NCBI GenBank assembly: GCA_016937345.1
Contig: JAFGWE010000021.1
Coordinates: 21,897 to 85,896, forward strand
Length of the DNA: 64,000 bases
From: Methanomicrobiaceae archaeon
Lineage (GTDB): Archaea > Halobacteriota > Methanomicrobia > Methanomicrobiales > Methanomicrobiaceae
Reading direction: 5' to 3'
Shown: one piece after another, positions 19,073 to 27,561 of the stretch
How the letters are laid out: each line of letters begins with the position of its first letter
Numbering within the stretch: the stretch's first letter is position 1
Notes under the pieces: generated by a model
What the model was told of the DNA's origin: nothing
Seen by the model: the letters and a program-made list of their open reading frames with translations, nothing else
Databases searched by the model: none
Made by a program: the position numbers and the translations under genes

Positions 19073-19528
19073 ATGGAAGAGAATCAGATTCGTATAACTC
19101 TGATTGGCAAAGCCCTCTCTAAAATCGGAAATGAGTTTATTTATAAAGGTGATCTTCCTGAATGTGAAGGCTGCAGGATGTTTAAAGTCTGTAATAATCT
19201 GATTCCAAAGCGGCGTTATCGAATTGTAGGATTGAGGGGTGAGAATGTACATTCATGCAATGTTCATTATGAGGGTGTGTGTGCGATAGAGGTTGTTGAA
19301 GCGCCGATAACTGCACTTATCGATTCAAAGAAGGCAATATTAAATTCTGAAATAATTTATGAACCCTTGTGCACTGAAACCGGCTGCAAAAGCTATGATC
19401 TGTGTTTTGCAGAGGGATTAATCGAAGGTGAGCGTTATCTTATCTCTTCTGTATCGGACTATTCAAAATCAGAATGCATTAAAAAGAAAGCAATGAAAAA
19501 GGTAGAGCTGACTCCTGTATCCGGTTAA
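19073..19528 (+). CDS. UPF0179 family cysteine-rich protein
   Basis: The 151-residue protein matches the archaeal UPF0179 family. It carries two cysteine groups, CEGCRMFKVC near residue 24 and CTETGCKSYDLC near residue 100, plus an N-terminal ITLIGKALSKIGNEF segment. The spacing suggests a bound metal or iron-sulfur cluster; the function is unknown. It lies six bases behind egsA on the same strand. Its stop overlaps the stop of the convergent ADP-ribosylglycohydrolase gene by four bases. Confidence 0.85.
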   Translation: MEENQIRITLIGKALSKIGNEFIYKGDLPECEGCRMFKVCNNLIPKRRYRIVGLRGENVHSCNVHYEGVCAIEVVEAPITALIDSKKAILNSEIIYEPLCTETGCKSYDLCFAEGLIEGERYLISSVSDYSKSECIKKKAMKKVELTPVSG

Positions 19529-20406
19529 AAAGCTTTTTTTGCCAGTGAAAATGCCGCTTTTTCAATTCTTTCTCTATGTTTTAGTTTTAATCTCCACCTT
19601 TTTGGAATTTCATCCAGTCCCCAGAACGCCCCTCCAAGAGCGCCGCAGACAGCGCCTATTGTGTCGGTGTCTCCACCCATATTGACTGCCTGAATGAGCA
19701 TCCCTTCAAAATCTGAAGAATGCATAAAAACAGATACTGCACAATGCGTAGCTTCAAGTGCGTCCAGAGATGGCTTTAATGGAGTTTTCCTTCTCTCCGA
19801 CAGCATATTGAGAACTTCTGTATTTTTACATTCTGATAGTGAATTGCAATAGGCATCTGTTCTGTTCTCACCCCTGCATAATCTGCTTACCATATTGTTC
19901 ACAAAAGCTGTACACTCGCATGCAACAGGATGGTAGTGTGTAATTCTTGAACAAATTATGCTGTACAAGCGTGTTTTATCCGGAGGGAAAAAAACTCCCA
20001 GGGGTGCTCCACGCATAACGCTGCCGTTGCTTCTCCCTCCGCCTTTTTCATACAGATTGCGGGAGAGGATAACAGGGTCGCCTCCATTTATCATCCCCAC
20101 AAATATCTGAGATGAAGTCGGGCCGTAAAATGCCGGATTCTTTTGGTACTCCAAACACATTCTGCGGGCAATATCATCTGCAAAAAAATCTTCATTCTCT
20201 ATTAGGGATTCAGCAACCGCGAGCGCCTGAAAGGTATCATCAGTTATGTCGCCTGCCTGCAAAAGGTGTAATCCTCCGTAAACCATCTCGGTTACGGGTA
20301 TTTCTCGCGCAGGTAAGCCCTCCAGCGGCGCGCCCAGAGAATCACCTGTTGCAAGTCCGATCAAAGTTCCTGTTCCCCGCAAATAATCAAATATAAAGAT
20401 CACCAA
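19525..20406 (-). CDS. ADP-ribosylglycohydrolase family protein
   Basis: This 293-residue protein belongs to the DraG/ARH family, which removes ADP-ribose from proteins or small molecules using a two-metal centre. The metal-binding segments are present: LIGLATGDSLG near the start, GDITDDTFQAL, NGSVMRGAPLG, and the C-terminal MGGDTDTIGAVCGALGGAFWG. No ADP-ribosyltransferase (DraT) partner is nearby, so the substrate is unknown. The start is uncertain: TTG at 20406 or GTG at 20403 are both possible. It is convergent with UPF0179 and divergent from UPF0058. Confidence 0.88.
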   Translation of the reverse strand: MVIFIFDYLRGTGTLIGLATGDSLGAPLEGLPAREIPVTEMVYGGLHLLQAGDITDDTFQALAVAESLIENEDFFADDIARRMCLEYQKNPAFYGPTSSQIFVGMINGGDPVILSRNLYEKGGGRSNGSVMRGAPLGVFFPPDKTRLYSIICSRITHYHPVACECTAFVNNMVSRLCRGENRTDAYCNSLSECKNTEVLNMLSERRKTPLKPSLDALEATHCAVSVFMHSSDFEGMLIQAVNMGGDTDTIGAVCGALGGAFWGLDEIPKRWRLKLKHRERIEKAAFSLAKKAF

Positions 20407-20456
20407 TTAATTATATCTTGTTAGGATTGTAGTATTTTTTAAGGATTGGTGATTGA

Positions 20457-20723
20457 GTGCAGAAGGAGGAATTACTTCATTTACATATGCTTCTTGTACA
20501 GGTTAAGAAGTACTATGAATCGATTGATAAAGATGAGATTATTACAGACAAATATGACAGACTGAATATTTCACCTGTTCATATTCACAAAAACAAAATA
20601 TGCCACAAAGAAGCTATTTTAACCCTCGGTGGAGAGCTTGTGGGATATATTCATCATGAACATGTGCCGGCAGTTGATTATGCTTCAGGTACCGGTTCTG
20701 AAGAGGTTGCCGTTGAAAACTAA
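20457..20723 (+). CDS. UPF0058 family small protein
   Basis: The 88-residue product starts MQKEELLHLHMLLVQVKKY and matches the archaeal UPF0058 family, which is of unknown function. It is helical at the N-terminus, with several histidines (HIHKNKICHKEAI, YIHHEHVPA) that could bind metal. Translation starts at GTG 20457. Its 3' end overlaps the TTG start of the Elp3 gene by 11 bases. This makes it the first gene of the long replication/translation run downstream. Confidence 0.8.
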   Translation: MQKEELLHLHMLLVQVKKYYESIDKDEIITDKYDRLNISPVHIHKNKICHKEAILTLGGELVGYIHHEHVPAVDYASGTGSEEVAVEN

Positions 20724-22305
20724 TCCGGCTGATTATCATTCTATTTTAAGGGAGATTATTTCCCGTATTTTATCTGAAGCAAAAACACCTTCAGATGTTC
20801 AAAAAATAAAGGCCTCAGTTGCAAAGAAGTATTCACTTCATTCATTCCCGCGGAACTCTGATATTTTTGCAGCGGCACGAAAAGAAGAAAAAGAGTATCT
20901 GCGCTCATTTGTTCAGGTAAAACCATCACGTACTATTTCAGGAGTTGCTCCTGTTGCAGTGATGACATCGCCGCATCCCTGCCCGCATGGTATTTGTCTC
21001 CCGTGTCCCGGAGGGCCTGATAATCCGCTTTTCAGATCCCCGCAAAGTTACACCGGTGAAGAACCTGCCGCACTTAGGGCAAGGCAGCTGGATTACAATC
21101 CTTATATACAGGTTCAGGCAAGGCTTCGCCAGTTTGAGGAGCTTGGTCATCATATTGAGAAAGCCGAACTAATTGTCATGGGTGGAACAATGACTGCACG
21201 CGAGCCTGAATATCAGGAATGGTTTATGCGGTCATGCATACGTGCAATGAATGAATATGGGGAATCTGATCGTGGAGATATTTTCACTTTTGAAGAGCTC
21301 TGCAATGAAAATGAACATTCCAGAGTAAGATGCATAGCTGTTACATTTGAGACAAGACCTGACTGGTGCAAAAAGGAGCATATAGACCGGATGCTCTCTT
21401 TGGGAGTTACAAAGGTTGAACTGGGTGTTCAGCAGATCGATGATAATATTCTTGAATATAACCGAAGGGGCCATCTGGTAAAAGAGTCTGTTTTGGCAAA
21501 TTGCAATCTCCGGAATGCTGGAATTAAGGTCGGATTTCATATAATGCCCAACCTTCCGTCAGCAACAATTGAAGATGATATGAAAATGTTTGACACTCTC
21601 TTTACTGACGAGAGGTTTTGTCCTGATTTCATTAAAATATACCCTACACTTGTGACTCCCGGTTCTGAAATAGAAAAACTCTGGGAAAATGGTGAATACA
21701 GGGTTTATGATGAGGACGAATTGATTGATCTTGTAGCTTATGGGAAATCAAAACTTCCTGAATATGTGCGCCTTCAGAGAGTTCAGCGTGATATTCCTGC
21801 AAAACTTATTGTCGCAGGTTCTCATTATAGTAATTTCAGGCAGCTTGCAAAGGAAAGATTACTTCTAAATGGGGGAAATTGCAGGTGTATTAGATGTCGG
21901 GAAGCTGGAAGAAATGAAATTTCAGAAGAGCCCTCGATAAAAATTACTGAGTACAAATGCTGCGGCGGGACTGAATATTTTATTCAGGCGGTTGCAAATG
22001 ACTCTCTGGTTGGTTTTGTAAGACTTCGACTTCCTTCTAAAACGTGGAGGGATGAGCTAAAAGATGCTGCACTTGTAAGGGAACTTCATGTATATGGTGC
22101 CGTTGTTCCTATCTCTGAAAAAGGATCCGGTAACAAGTGGCAGCATCGAAATTTTGGGGATCGTCTTTTAAGGATTGCAGAAGATATCTCAAAAGATAAA
22201 GGTTATGGGCGTGTTGCAGTAATGAGTGGAATCGGAGTTCGGCCGTATTATCAAAAACGCAATTATGAAAGACGCGGACCATATATGGTTAAGGAAATTG
22301 CATGA
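20713..22305 (+). CDS. elp3: Elp3: tRNA uridine-34 5-carboxymethyl modifying enzyme
   Basis: Elp3 combines a radical SAM domain and a GNAT acetyltransferase domain. It installs the carboxymethyl group on wobble uridine of tRNA using acetyl-CoA. The cysteine motif CPHGICLPCPGGP marks the radical SAM domain, and VKVELGVQQIDD plus LVTPGSE lie further along. The last 150 residues form the GNAT domain (YGRVAVMSGIGVRPYY). I chose TTG 20713 because GAGG lies six bases upstream and homologues do not extend further. The stop overlaps the priS start by four bases. Confidence 0.94.
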   Translation: MKTNPADYHSILREIISRILSEAKTPSDVQKIKASVAKKYSLHSFPRNSDIFAAARKEEKEYLRSFVQVKPSRTISGVAPVAVMTSPHPCPHGICLPCPGGPDNPLFRSPQSYTGEEPAALRARQLDYNPYIQVQARLRQFEELGHHIEKAELIVMGGTMTAREPEYQEWFMRSCIRAMNEYGESDRGDIFTFEELCNENEHSRVRCIAVTFETRPDWCKKEHIDRMLSLGVTKVELGVQQIDDNILEYNRRGHLVKESVLANCNLRNAGIKVGFHIMPNLPSATIEDDMKMFDTLFTDERFCPDFIKIYPTLVTPGSEIEKLWENGEYRVYDEDELIDLVAYGKSKLPEYVRLQRVQRDIPAKLIVAGSHYSNFRQLAKERLLLNGGNCRCIRCREAGRNEISEEPSIKITEYKCCGGTEYFIQAVANDSLVGFVRLRLPSKTWRDELKDAALVRELHVYGAVVPISEKGSGNKWQHRNFGDRLLRIAEDISKDKGYGRVAVMSGIGVRPYYQKRNYERRGPYMVKEIA

Positions 22306-23447
22306 ATGCAGCAACATATGAATATCTGAAACAGAATTTTTCCGAATATTACCGCGGGGCTGTTTTTGAGATACCCCCAGCTCTTGAGCAGCGGGAATGG
22401 GGTTTTATATTTTTTGATTCTGAGAATGATGTCAGAATGAAGAGGCATATTGCATTCGGTTCAAAAGGTGAAGTTGAAAACTATCTGAAAACTATGGTGC
22501 CGCAGCATGCATATTATTCAACAGCCTATTATGCTCTTCCTTCAGCCGGTACAATGCAGGATAAGGTATGGTCGGGTGCAGATTTGATATTTGATCTTGA
22601 TGCTGACCATATTGTACGTGGCGCATATGACAAAATGCTTGACAGAGTTAAGGAGGAGACCTTTAAAATAATCGGAATGCTCACAGAAGAGCTTGGTTTT
22701 TCCAAAAAAGATATAAAACTTGTATTCTCCGGAGGCAGGGGGTATCATATTCATATAAGAAACCTTGAGGTCAGGAACTGGTCAAGTGCAGAAAGACGTG
22801 AACTGGTCGATTATGTATGTGGAACAGGTCTTGATCCTGACATAATGCTCAGGGGCAGAGGCAATAGTGAAAATGTTTCAGGGTGGTCACTGCGTTACAG
22901 ACAGGCATTAATTGAATATCTTCGTGAGTTAAAAAATCTTGGAGAAGAAGGGGCTGTAAATAAAATATCTTCATTAAAGGGTATCAGTAAGGATTCTGCC
23001 AGTGAATTTGTATACTCTATTGACAATACTATTGCACGACTAAAAAAACCTGAGAAGGGAGTTTTGGTAAACCGTGTATTAAGGACTGTTCTTACGGGCG
23101 AAGACACCGATTTTTACAAAAAAATCAGGGAGAAAGCAGCACTTACAGACGAACCGGTGACGACCGATATTAAACGTCTGATAAGGATGCCAGGCTCTCT
23201 TCACGGGGGCAGCGGGTTTAAAGTCTTAAGCCTTTCATTGAAGGAATTTGAAGAGTTTGATCCCCTTATTGATGCAGTTGTTTTTGGAGATGAATCTGTA
23301 AAGGTGGATCTGGCCTTTGGACTTGAAATGCCACTCTTAGGAAATAAATATTCTCTTGAGAAGGGAATAAATATTGTACCTGAAGCACTTGCTGTTTTTC
23401 TGTGTGCCAGAGGTATTGCAGATTATAGCGGAGGAATGATGAAGTAA
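22302..23447 (+). CDS. priS: DNA primase small (catalytic) subunit PriS
   Basis: The 381-residue protein is the catalytic subunit of the archaeal/eukaryotic primase, which makes primers for replication with PriL. The catalytic aspartates are in LIFDLDADH, and the nucleotide-binding SGGRGYHIHI loop follows. Later segments include LRGRGNSENVSG and TTDIKRLIRMPGSLHGGSG with the conserved Arg-rich primase signature. It overlaps elp3 by four bases and is followed after one base by a GINS gene, a classic archaeal pairing. The large subunit PriL is not in the window. Confidence 0.96.
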   Translation: MNAATYEYLKQNFSEYYRGAVFEIPPALEQREWGFIFFDSENDVRMKRHIAFGSKGEVENYLKTMVPQHAYYSTAYYALPSAGTMQDKVWSGADLIFDLDADHIVRGAYDKMLDRVKEETFKIIGMLTEELGFSKKDIKLVFSGGRGYHIHIRNLEVRNWSSAERRELVDYVCGTGLDPDIMLRGRGNSENVSGWSLRYRQALIEYLRELKNLGEEGAVNKISSLKGISKDSASEFVYSIDNTIARLKKPEKGVLVNRVLRTVLTGEDTDFYKKIREKAALTDEPVTTDIKRLIRMPGSLHGGSGFKVLSLSLKEFEEFDPLIDAVVFGDESVKVDLAFGLEMPLLGNKYSLEKGINIVPEALAVFLCARGIADYSGGMMK

Positions 23448-23448
23448 A

Positions 23449-24150
23449 ATGGACTTTGATTATCTCAGACTTATTTCACTTGATGAAAGGGAGAGTGGTA
23501 AACTATCCTCAATATCAATAAACACTTTTGATATGGCCCGTGATTATCTGGCCGAACTCTATGATGAGGCAAAGTCTATTGATCATTTCATGACGGAAAG
23601 AGGAAGCGAGCTCATAAATGAGATTGAGAGTGTTCAGTCAGTATTGCAGACAATAATAGATCAAAGATTTAAAAAGATAATCAAACTTGCAGAGAATCAG
23701 ATAGGCAGCGGGAAGATAGACAAAGAAGAGCTTAAGATGCTCATACCTGTTGAAAGGGAGATGTTCGATGAAATTTTAAGCGCGATAGGAGAATGCAGGG
23801 ATAAGATAACCGGAGTTTGTATTCAACCTTCAAATGAATCTTCAAAGGCGCACCTATCTAAAAAGATGAAATCTGCTTTAAATTCAGCAGATGAAGTAAC
23901 TATGTTTCCTGAGTCTGATGAAGCTATATGTCGGGATATAAGGGAGATCCCCGCCTCCCAAAGCACAGATAATTTAGAAGACGATTTTGAATATGGGATT
24001 GTTTACATAAAGGAAAATATGGACTCTTTTATGGGTCTTGATGGTCATATATATTCATTATCCGCTGAGGATGTTGTATCACTTCCTTTACAGAATGCAT
24101 CAGTTCTCTACGGACGCAACATAGCCTTAAATATCAGGGTTAGCAAATAA
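23449..24150 (+). CDS. DNA replication complex GINS protein (Gins51-like)
   Basis: The 233-residue protein has the archaeal Gins51/15 layout. A helical A domain comes first (FDMARDYLAELYDEAKSI, QRFKKIIKLAE). A variable linker follows, then a small beta-rich B domain at the C-terminus (MDSFMGLDGHIYSLSAEDVVSLPLQNASVLYGRN). GINS binds MCM and the GAN/Cdc45-like nuclease in the replicative helicase complex. Its position one base behind priS is the usual archaeal context and strengthens an assignment that sequence alone would leave weaker. About 105 bases separate it from L44e. Confidence 0.87.
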   Translation: MDFDYLRLISLDERESGKLSSISINTFDMARDYLAELYDEAKSIDHFMTERGSELINEIESVQSVLQTIIDQRFKKIIKLAENQIGSGKIDKEELKMLIPVEREMFDEILSAIGECRDKITGVCIQPSNESSKAHLSKKMKSALNSADEVTMFPESDEAICRDIREIPASQSTDNLEDDFEYGIVYIKENMDSFMGLDGHIYSLSAEDVVSLPLQNASVLYGRNIALNIRVSK

Positions 24151-24256
24151 TAATGAGATTTATTGTGAAGACTTCCCGTCAGGGGTGTTTTCCCGGCCGG
24201 AGTAAACTAATGATTTTACGCCGGTTAATATCCAAATCAAAGGGGCTAAACGTTTT

Positions 24257-24535
24257 ATGAAGATGCCAACAAAGTTCAAGACATATTGTCCATACTGCAG
24301 AAAGCACGAGATCCATGAGGTAGAAAAAGTAAAGAAAGGCCGTGACCTTCACCTTCATTGGATTGACCGCCAGAAAGGACGCAGAGGAAAAGTAGGTAAC
24401 ATGGGAAAATTCTCAAAGGTTCCTGGTGGAGACAAACCTACAAAGAGAATTAATGTCAGATACCGTTGCACAGTATGCAAGAAAGCACATCTTAGAAGCG
24501 GTGTTAAAGCAGGCAAATTTGAACTTACGGAGTGA
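24257..24535 (+). CDS. rpl44e: 50S ribosomal protein L44e
   Basis: The 92-residue protein is the archaeal L44e (eL42) of the large subunit, near the E site. It has a four-cysteine zinc site: CPYC near residue 11 and CTVC near residue 72. Between them is the conserved basic segment [17 protein letters not shown] with the [11 protein letters not shown] signature. The ATG at 24263 is a possible alternative start. S27e follows after six bases and aIF2-alpha soon after, a conserved archaeal translation cluster. Confidence 0.97.
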   Translation: MKMPTKFKTYCPYCRKHEIHEVEKVKKGRDLHLHWIDRQKGRRGKVGNMGKFSKVPGGDKPTKRINVRYRCTVCKKAHLRSGVKAGKFELTE

Positions 24536-24541
24536 TATAAT

Positions 24542-24730
24542 ATGGTTCGTGTAAACAGAGAAAACAGAACAAAATTCTATACAGTGAAATGTCCTGACTG
24601 CGAGAATGAACAGAAGATCTTCCAGAGAGCAAGTACAGTTGTAGATTGTGTTGTTTGTGGAAAGGTTCTCGCAGAGCCGAAAGGCGGAAATGCAGAGATA
24701 AAGGCAGAGATTATTGCCGAAAACGAGTAA
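24542..24730 (+). CDS. rps27e: 30S ribosomal protein S27e
   Basis: This 62-residue small-subunit protein has the S27e zinc finger: CPDC at about residue 18 and CVVCG at about residue 38, separated by ENEQKIFQRASTVVD. Length and cysteine spacing fit archaeal S27e. It lies six bases after L44e and ten bases before the aIF2-alpha start, so the three are almost certainly co-transcribed. Confidence 0.96.
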   Translation: MVRVNRENRTKFYTVKCPDCENEQKIFQRASTVVDCVVCGKVLAEPKGGNAEIKAEIIAENE

Positions 24731-24740
24731 ATATATTGTT

Positions 24741-25526
24741 ATGACTGAGAGAGAGTGGCCGGAAGAAGGAGAACTGGTCGTATGTACTGTTGCAAATGTT
24801 AAGGATTTTGTAGCATTTGTAACACTGGACGAATATAACGATCGGGAAGGTCTGATTCCAATAGCCGAAATTGCGCGTGGATGGATAAAACATATTCGTG
24901 ACTTTGTACGTGAAGGACAAAAGGTTGTATGCAAAGTTCTTCATGTAAATACAAGTCGCGGTCATATTGATCTCTCTCTTAAAGATGTCAATGATCATCA
25001 GCGCAAAGATAAGATACATGAATGGAAGAATGAGCAAAAAGCCAAAAAATGGATTGGTTTTATTGCAGAGGCTTCCGGTGTTTCAGAAGATCTTCTGAAA
25101 TCAAAATTCTATCAGGAATATGGGGCACTTTTCCCTGTTTTTGAGGATATACTTGTTGATGAGGCTGCTACACTTAAAAAGCTGGGTCTTGATGAACCTG
25201 TCGCAAAAGCACTTGTTACAATTGCAGGTGAGAATGTAAAACTCCCTAAAGTGACAATTACAGGAACTCTTGTCCTGACATCAAACAAACCTGACGGAGT
25301 TAATGTAATTAGAAGAGCACTCCGTAGTGCCCAACCGGTTATTGATGAAGTGGAGATCGAGCTTGTTTATGTTGGCGCTCCTAAATATCGTGTTAAAGTG
25401 ACGGCACCTGATTACAAATCGGCAGAAAAGGCCATTAATAAAGTTGCAAGTGCAGCTATAGGTGTTATGGAGCGTGCTGAGGGTGAAGGAAGCTTTGTCC
25501 GAAAACAGCGTGCTGGTAAGAGCTAG
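24741..25526 (+). CDS. eif2a: Translation initiation factor aIF2 alpha subunit
   Basis: This subunit of the heterotrimeric aIF2 helps deliver initiator tRNA to the ribosome. The 261-residue product begins with an S1 RNA-binding domain (VCTVANVKDFVAFVTLDEY, IAEIARGWIKHIRDFVREGQ). A helical domain follows, then a C-terminal alpha/beta domain (PDGVNVIRRALRSA). I chose ATG 24741 because homologues start MxxREWPEEGELVV, and the upstream reading would enter S27e. The stop TAG is adjacent to the Nop10 ATG. Confidence 0.96.
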   Translation: MTEREWPEEGELVVCTVANVKDFVAFVTLDEYNDREGLIPIAEIARGWIKHIRDFVREGQKVVCKVLHVNTSRGHIDLSLKDVNDHQRKDKIHEWKNEQKAKKWIGFIAEASGVSEDLLKSKFYQEYGALFPVFEDILVDEAATLKKLGLDEPVAKALVTIAGENVKLPKVTITGTLVLTSNKPDGVNVIRRALRSAQPVIDEVEIELVYVGAPKYRVKVTAPDYKSAEKAINKVASAAIGVMERAEGEGSFVRKQRAGKS

Positions 25527-25685
25527 ATGAGCCGAAAAATAAGATGCTGTCCAAAGGATGGCAAATATACTCTCTCTTCTGAATGTCCTGTTTGTGGGAG
25601 CAAAACCAGGATTGCACATCCTCCACGTTACTCTCCTCAGGACCGATATGGGGATTTACGCAGGGTGATTAAGAAAAATGCATGA
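25527..25685 (+). CDS. nop10: H/ACA ribonucleoprotein Nop10
   Basis: A 52-residue protein starts immediately after the aIF2-alpha stop. It begins MSRKIRCCPKDGKYTL and continues with ECPVCGSKT and a C-terminal PPRYSPQDRYGDLRRV. This matches archaeal Nop10, a zinc-binding component of the H/ACA RNP that guides pseudouridylation with Cbf5, Gar1 and L7Ae. The cysteine pattern (CC near residue 7, CPVC near 20) and the conserved PQDRYG tail are diagnostic. It overlaps the next PAC2 gene start by eight bases. The position behind aIF2-alpha is the standard archaeal context. Confidence 0.95.
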   Translation: MSRKIRCCPKDGKYTLSSECPVCGSKTRIAHPPRYSPQDRYGDLRRVIKKNA

Positions 25686-26424
25686 TATTGTTGTTAACTT
25701 TTTTAAAGAGGACAGTTATTCCTGCGATATATTGATTGAAGGATTGCCTGGTGTTGGCCAGGTTGGAAAACTTGTTGCAGAGCACATGATAGATGAACTC
25801 GGTGCAGAGAAAATTGCAGAGATTCATTCACTGTATTTTCCTCCCCAGGTACTTATCGACGAAAATGGTGTAACAAGTCTTCCTAATAATGAAATCTACA
25901 GGTATGAGGGAGATAACTTTAATGTTATGTTTCTTGTTGGCGATTTTCAAAGTGCATCTCCTGAAGGTCACTATCTTTTAACCGATAAATATCTGGAAAT
26001 AGCAGAAAAAGCAGGTGTAAGAAGGATATACACTCTTGGTGGCTATGGTGTGGGTCATCTCATCGAAGATGTGCGTGTTCTCGCAGCCGTCAACGATGAA
26101 AAATTAAAAGATGAAGTTGAGTCTGCAGGAGCCGTTTTTACAAACGGAGAACCTGGAGGCGGAATAATCGGAGCCTCTGGTCTTCTTCTGGGTATGGGCC
26201 ATATAAGGGGTATTGAAGGGATTTGTCTGATGGGAGAGACATCAGGATACCTTGTAGATCCCAGGAGCTCAAACTCGGTGCTGTCTGTTCTTTCTAAACT
26301 CATTGGCATCGAGGTGGATGCAACAAAACTTCAGGAAAGAGCTGATGAAATGGAAAATTTTGTTGAAAAGATAAAGGCATCTGAGAGGGCAAGTTCGGAA
26401 GAAGAGCTAAATTATATTGGTTAA
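25678..26424 (+). CDS. PAC2 family protein (proteasome assembly chaperone-like)
   Basis: This second PAC2 paralogue in the window has 248 residues, with the N-terminal EGLPGVGQVGKLVAEHMIDE glycine-rich loop, YFPPQVLID and GETSGYLVDPRSS. Eukaryotic PAC2 proteins assist proteasome alpha-ring assembly; the archaeal role is inferred only. It overlaps the Nop10 gene by eight bases, and EndoQ follows after two bases, so it belongs to the translation/repair operon. PAC2 next to Nop10 recurs in Euryarchaeota. Confidence 0.88.
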   Translation: MHDIVVNFFKEDSYSCDILIEGLPGVGQVGKLVAEHMIDELGAEKIAEIHSLYFPPQVLIDENGVTSLPNNEIYRYEGDNFNVMFLVGDFQSASPEGHYLLTDKYLEIAEKAGVRRIYTLGGYGVGHLIEDVRVLAAVNDEKLKDEVESAGAVFTNGEPGGGIIGASGLLLGMGHIRGIEGICLMGETSGYLVDPRSSNSVLSVLSKLIGIEVDATKLQERADEMENFVEKIKASERASSEEELNYIG

Positions 26425-26426
26425 AT

Positions 26427-27545
26427 ATGATTCTTACTGCTGACTTTCACATTCACTCTCTTTTTTCAATGGCAGCATCAAAGAATACAACTCCTGAATT
26501 ACTTACTAATTCCTGCAGGATTAAAGGTCTGGACGTTCTGGGGAGCGGAGATGCATTTCATCCTGTATGGCGGAGAATGTGGGAGAATTTTTCTGAAAAT
26601 TCTAAAGATATTTTGATTGTGCCATCTGCGGAAGTTGAAGGGAATGGTAAGGTGCACCATCTGATATTGATGGAAGACTTCTCGCAGGCGGCTGAAATAT
26701 CTGAAAAACTTCAACCTTTCAGTTCAAATATTGATAGGGCCGGAAGGCCAAATGTTGGATTGAATGGATATGAAATCGCCGAAATTGTTCATGAGTGTGG
26801 TGCATATATTGGTCCTGCACATGCCTTTACTCCCTGGACGGGTATGTATGGTCGTTTCAGCAGTATAAATGACTGCTATTCTGATGAGAAGCCTGATTTT
26901 CTTGAACTGGGTCTTTCTGCGGATACATCATATGGTGACAGAATATCTGAACTTGATGATATACCGTTTCTTTCGAATTCAGATGCACATAGTTCGTTGC
27001 TTCATAAAATTGGAAGGGAGTTTAATCGTATCAAATCTGTTTCCGGACGGCCTGAGGATATTCTAAGATCTGTCTTAAAAGGAGATATTGTTTTAAATGC
27101 AGGTTTTTTTCCAGAAGAAGGTAAATATAATCGGACTGCCTGTTCAAGATGCTATAAGCATTATTCTCTTACCGAAGCTGAAGAACTGTCCTGGAAATGT
27201 CCTCTGGATGGTGGAAGAATAAAAACCGGAGTTTCTGACAGGGCATTTTCTATGAGTGATAGGAAAGAAAAAAGTAAAAGACCTCCTTATTTACACATAA
27301 TGCCTCTTGGAGAGATTATAAAAGAGGTGATGGGCCTTTCCTCACCCTGTACAAAAAAGTGTTCTGATTTATATTATGAGTTGATATCTGCTTTTGGAAA
27401 TGAAATAGCTATACTTATAGATACTCCTGTAGAAAAAATATCTGAAATTTGTAATCCTGTTGGAATAGCAATAGGAAAATTCCGGGAAGAAAAAGTTATT
27501 CTCCATCCGGGTGGTGGCGGGATGTACGGATCTTTTGAAATTTAA
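26427..27545 (+). CDS. Endonuclease Q family (PHP domain) DNA repair nuclease
   Basis: The 372-residue protein matches the EndoQ family (COG1379/TIGR00375). EndoQ cleaves DNA 5' of deaminated bases such as uracil and hypoxanthine. The N-terminal PHP metal motif is DFHIHSLFS, with further ligands in GSGDAFH, SAEVEG, GPAHAF and SNSDAHSS. A zinc knuckle follows (CSRCYKHYSL ... CPLDGG), then a small C-terminal domain. All expected metal ligands appear present. The gene is two bases behind PAC2. A repair role fits its position near priS/GINS, though physical coupling is not shown. Confidence 0.87.
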   Translation: MILTADFHIHSLFSMAASKNTTPELLTNSCRIKGLDVLGSGDAFHPVWRRMWENFSENSKDILIVPSAEVEGNGKVHHLILMEDFSQAAEISEKLQPFSSNIDRAGRPNVGLNGYEIAEIVHECGAYIGPAHAFTPWTGMYGRFSSINDCYSDEKPDFLELGLSADTSYGDRISELDDIPFLSNSDAHSSLLHKIGREFNRIKSVSGRPEDILRSVLKGDIVLNAGFFPEEGKYNRTACSRCYKHYSLTEAEELSWKCPLDGGRIKTGVSDRAFSMSDRKEKSKRPPYLHIMPLGEIIKEVMGLSSPCTKKCSDLYYELISAFGNEIAILIDTPVEKISEICNPVGIAIGKFREEKVILHPGGGGMYGSFEI

Positions 27546-27561
27546 TATTTCTCTATTATTT

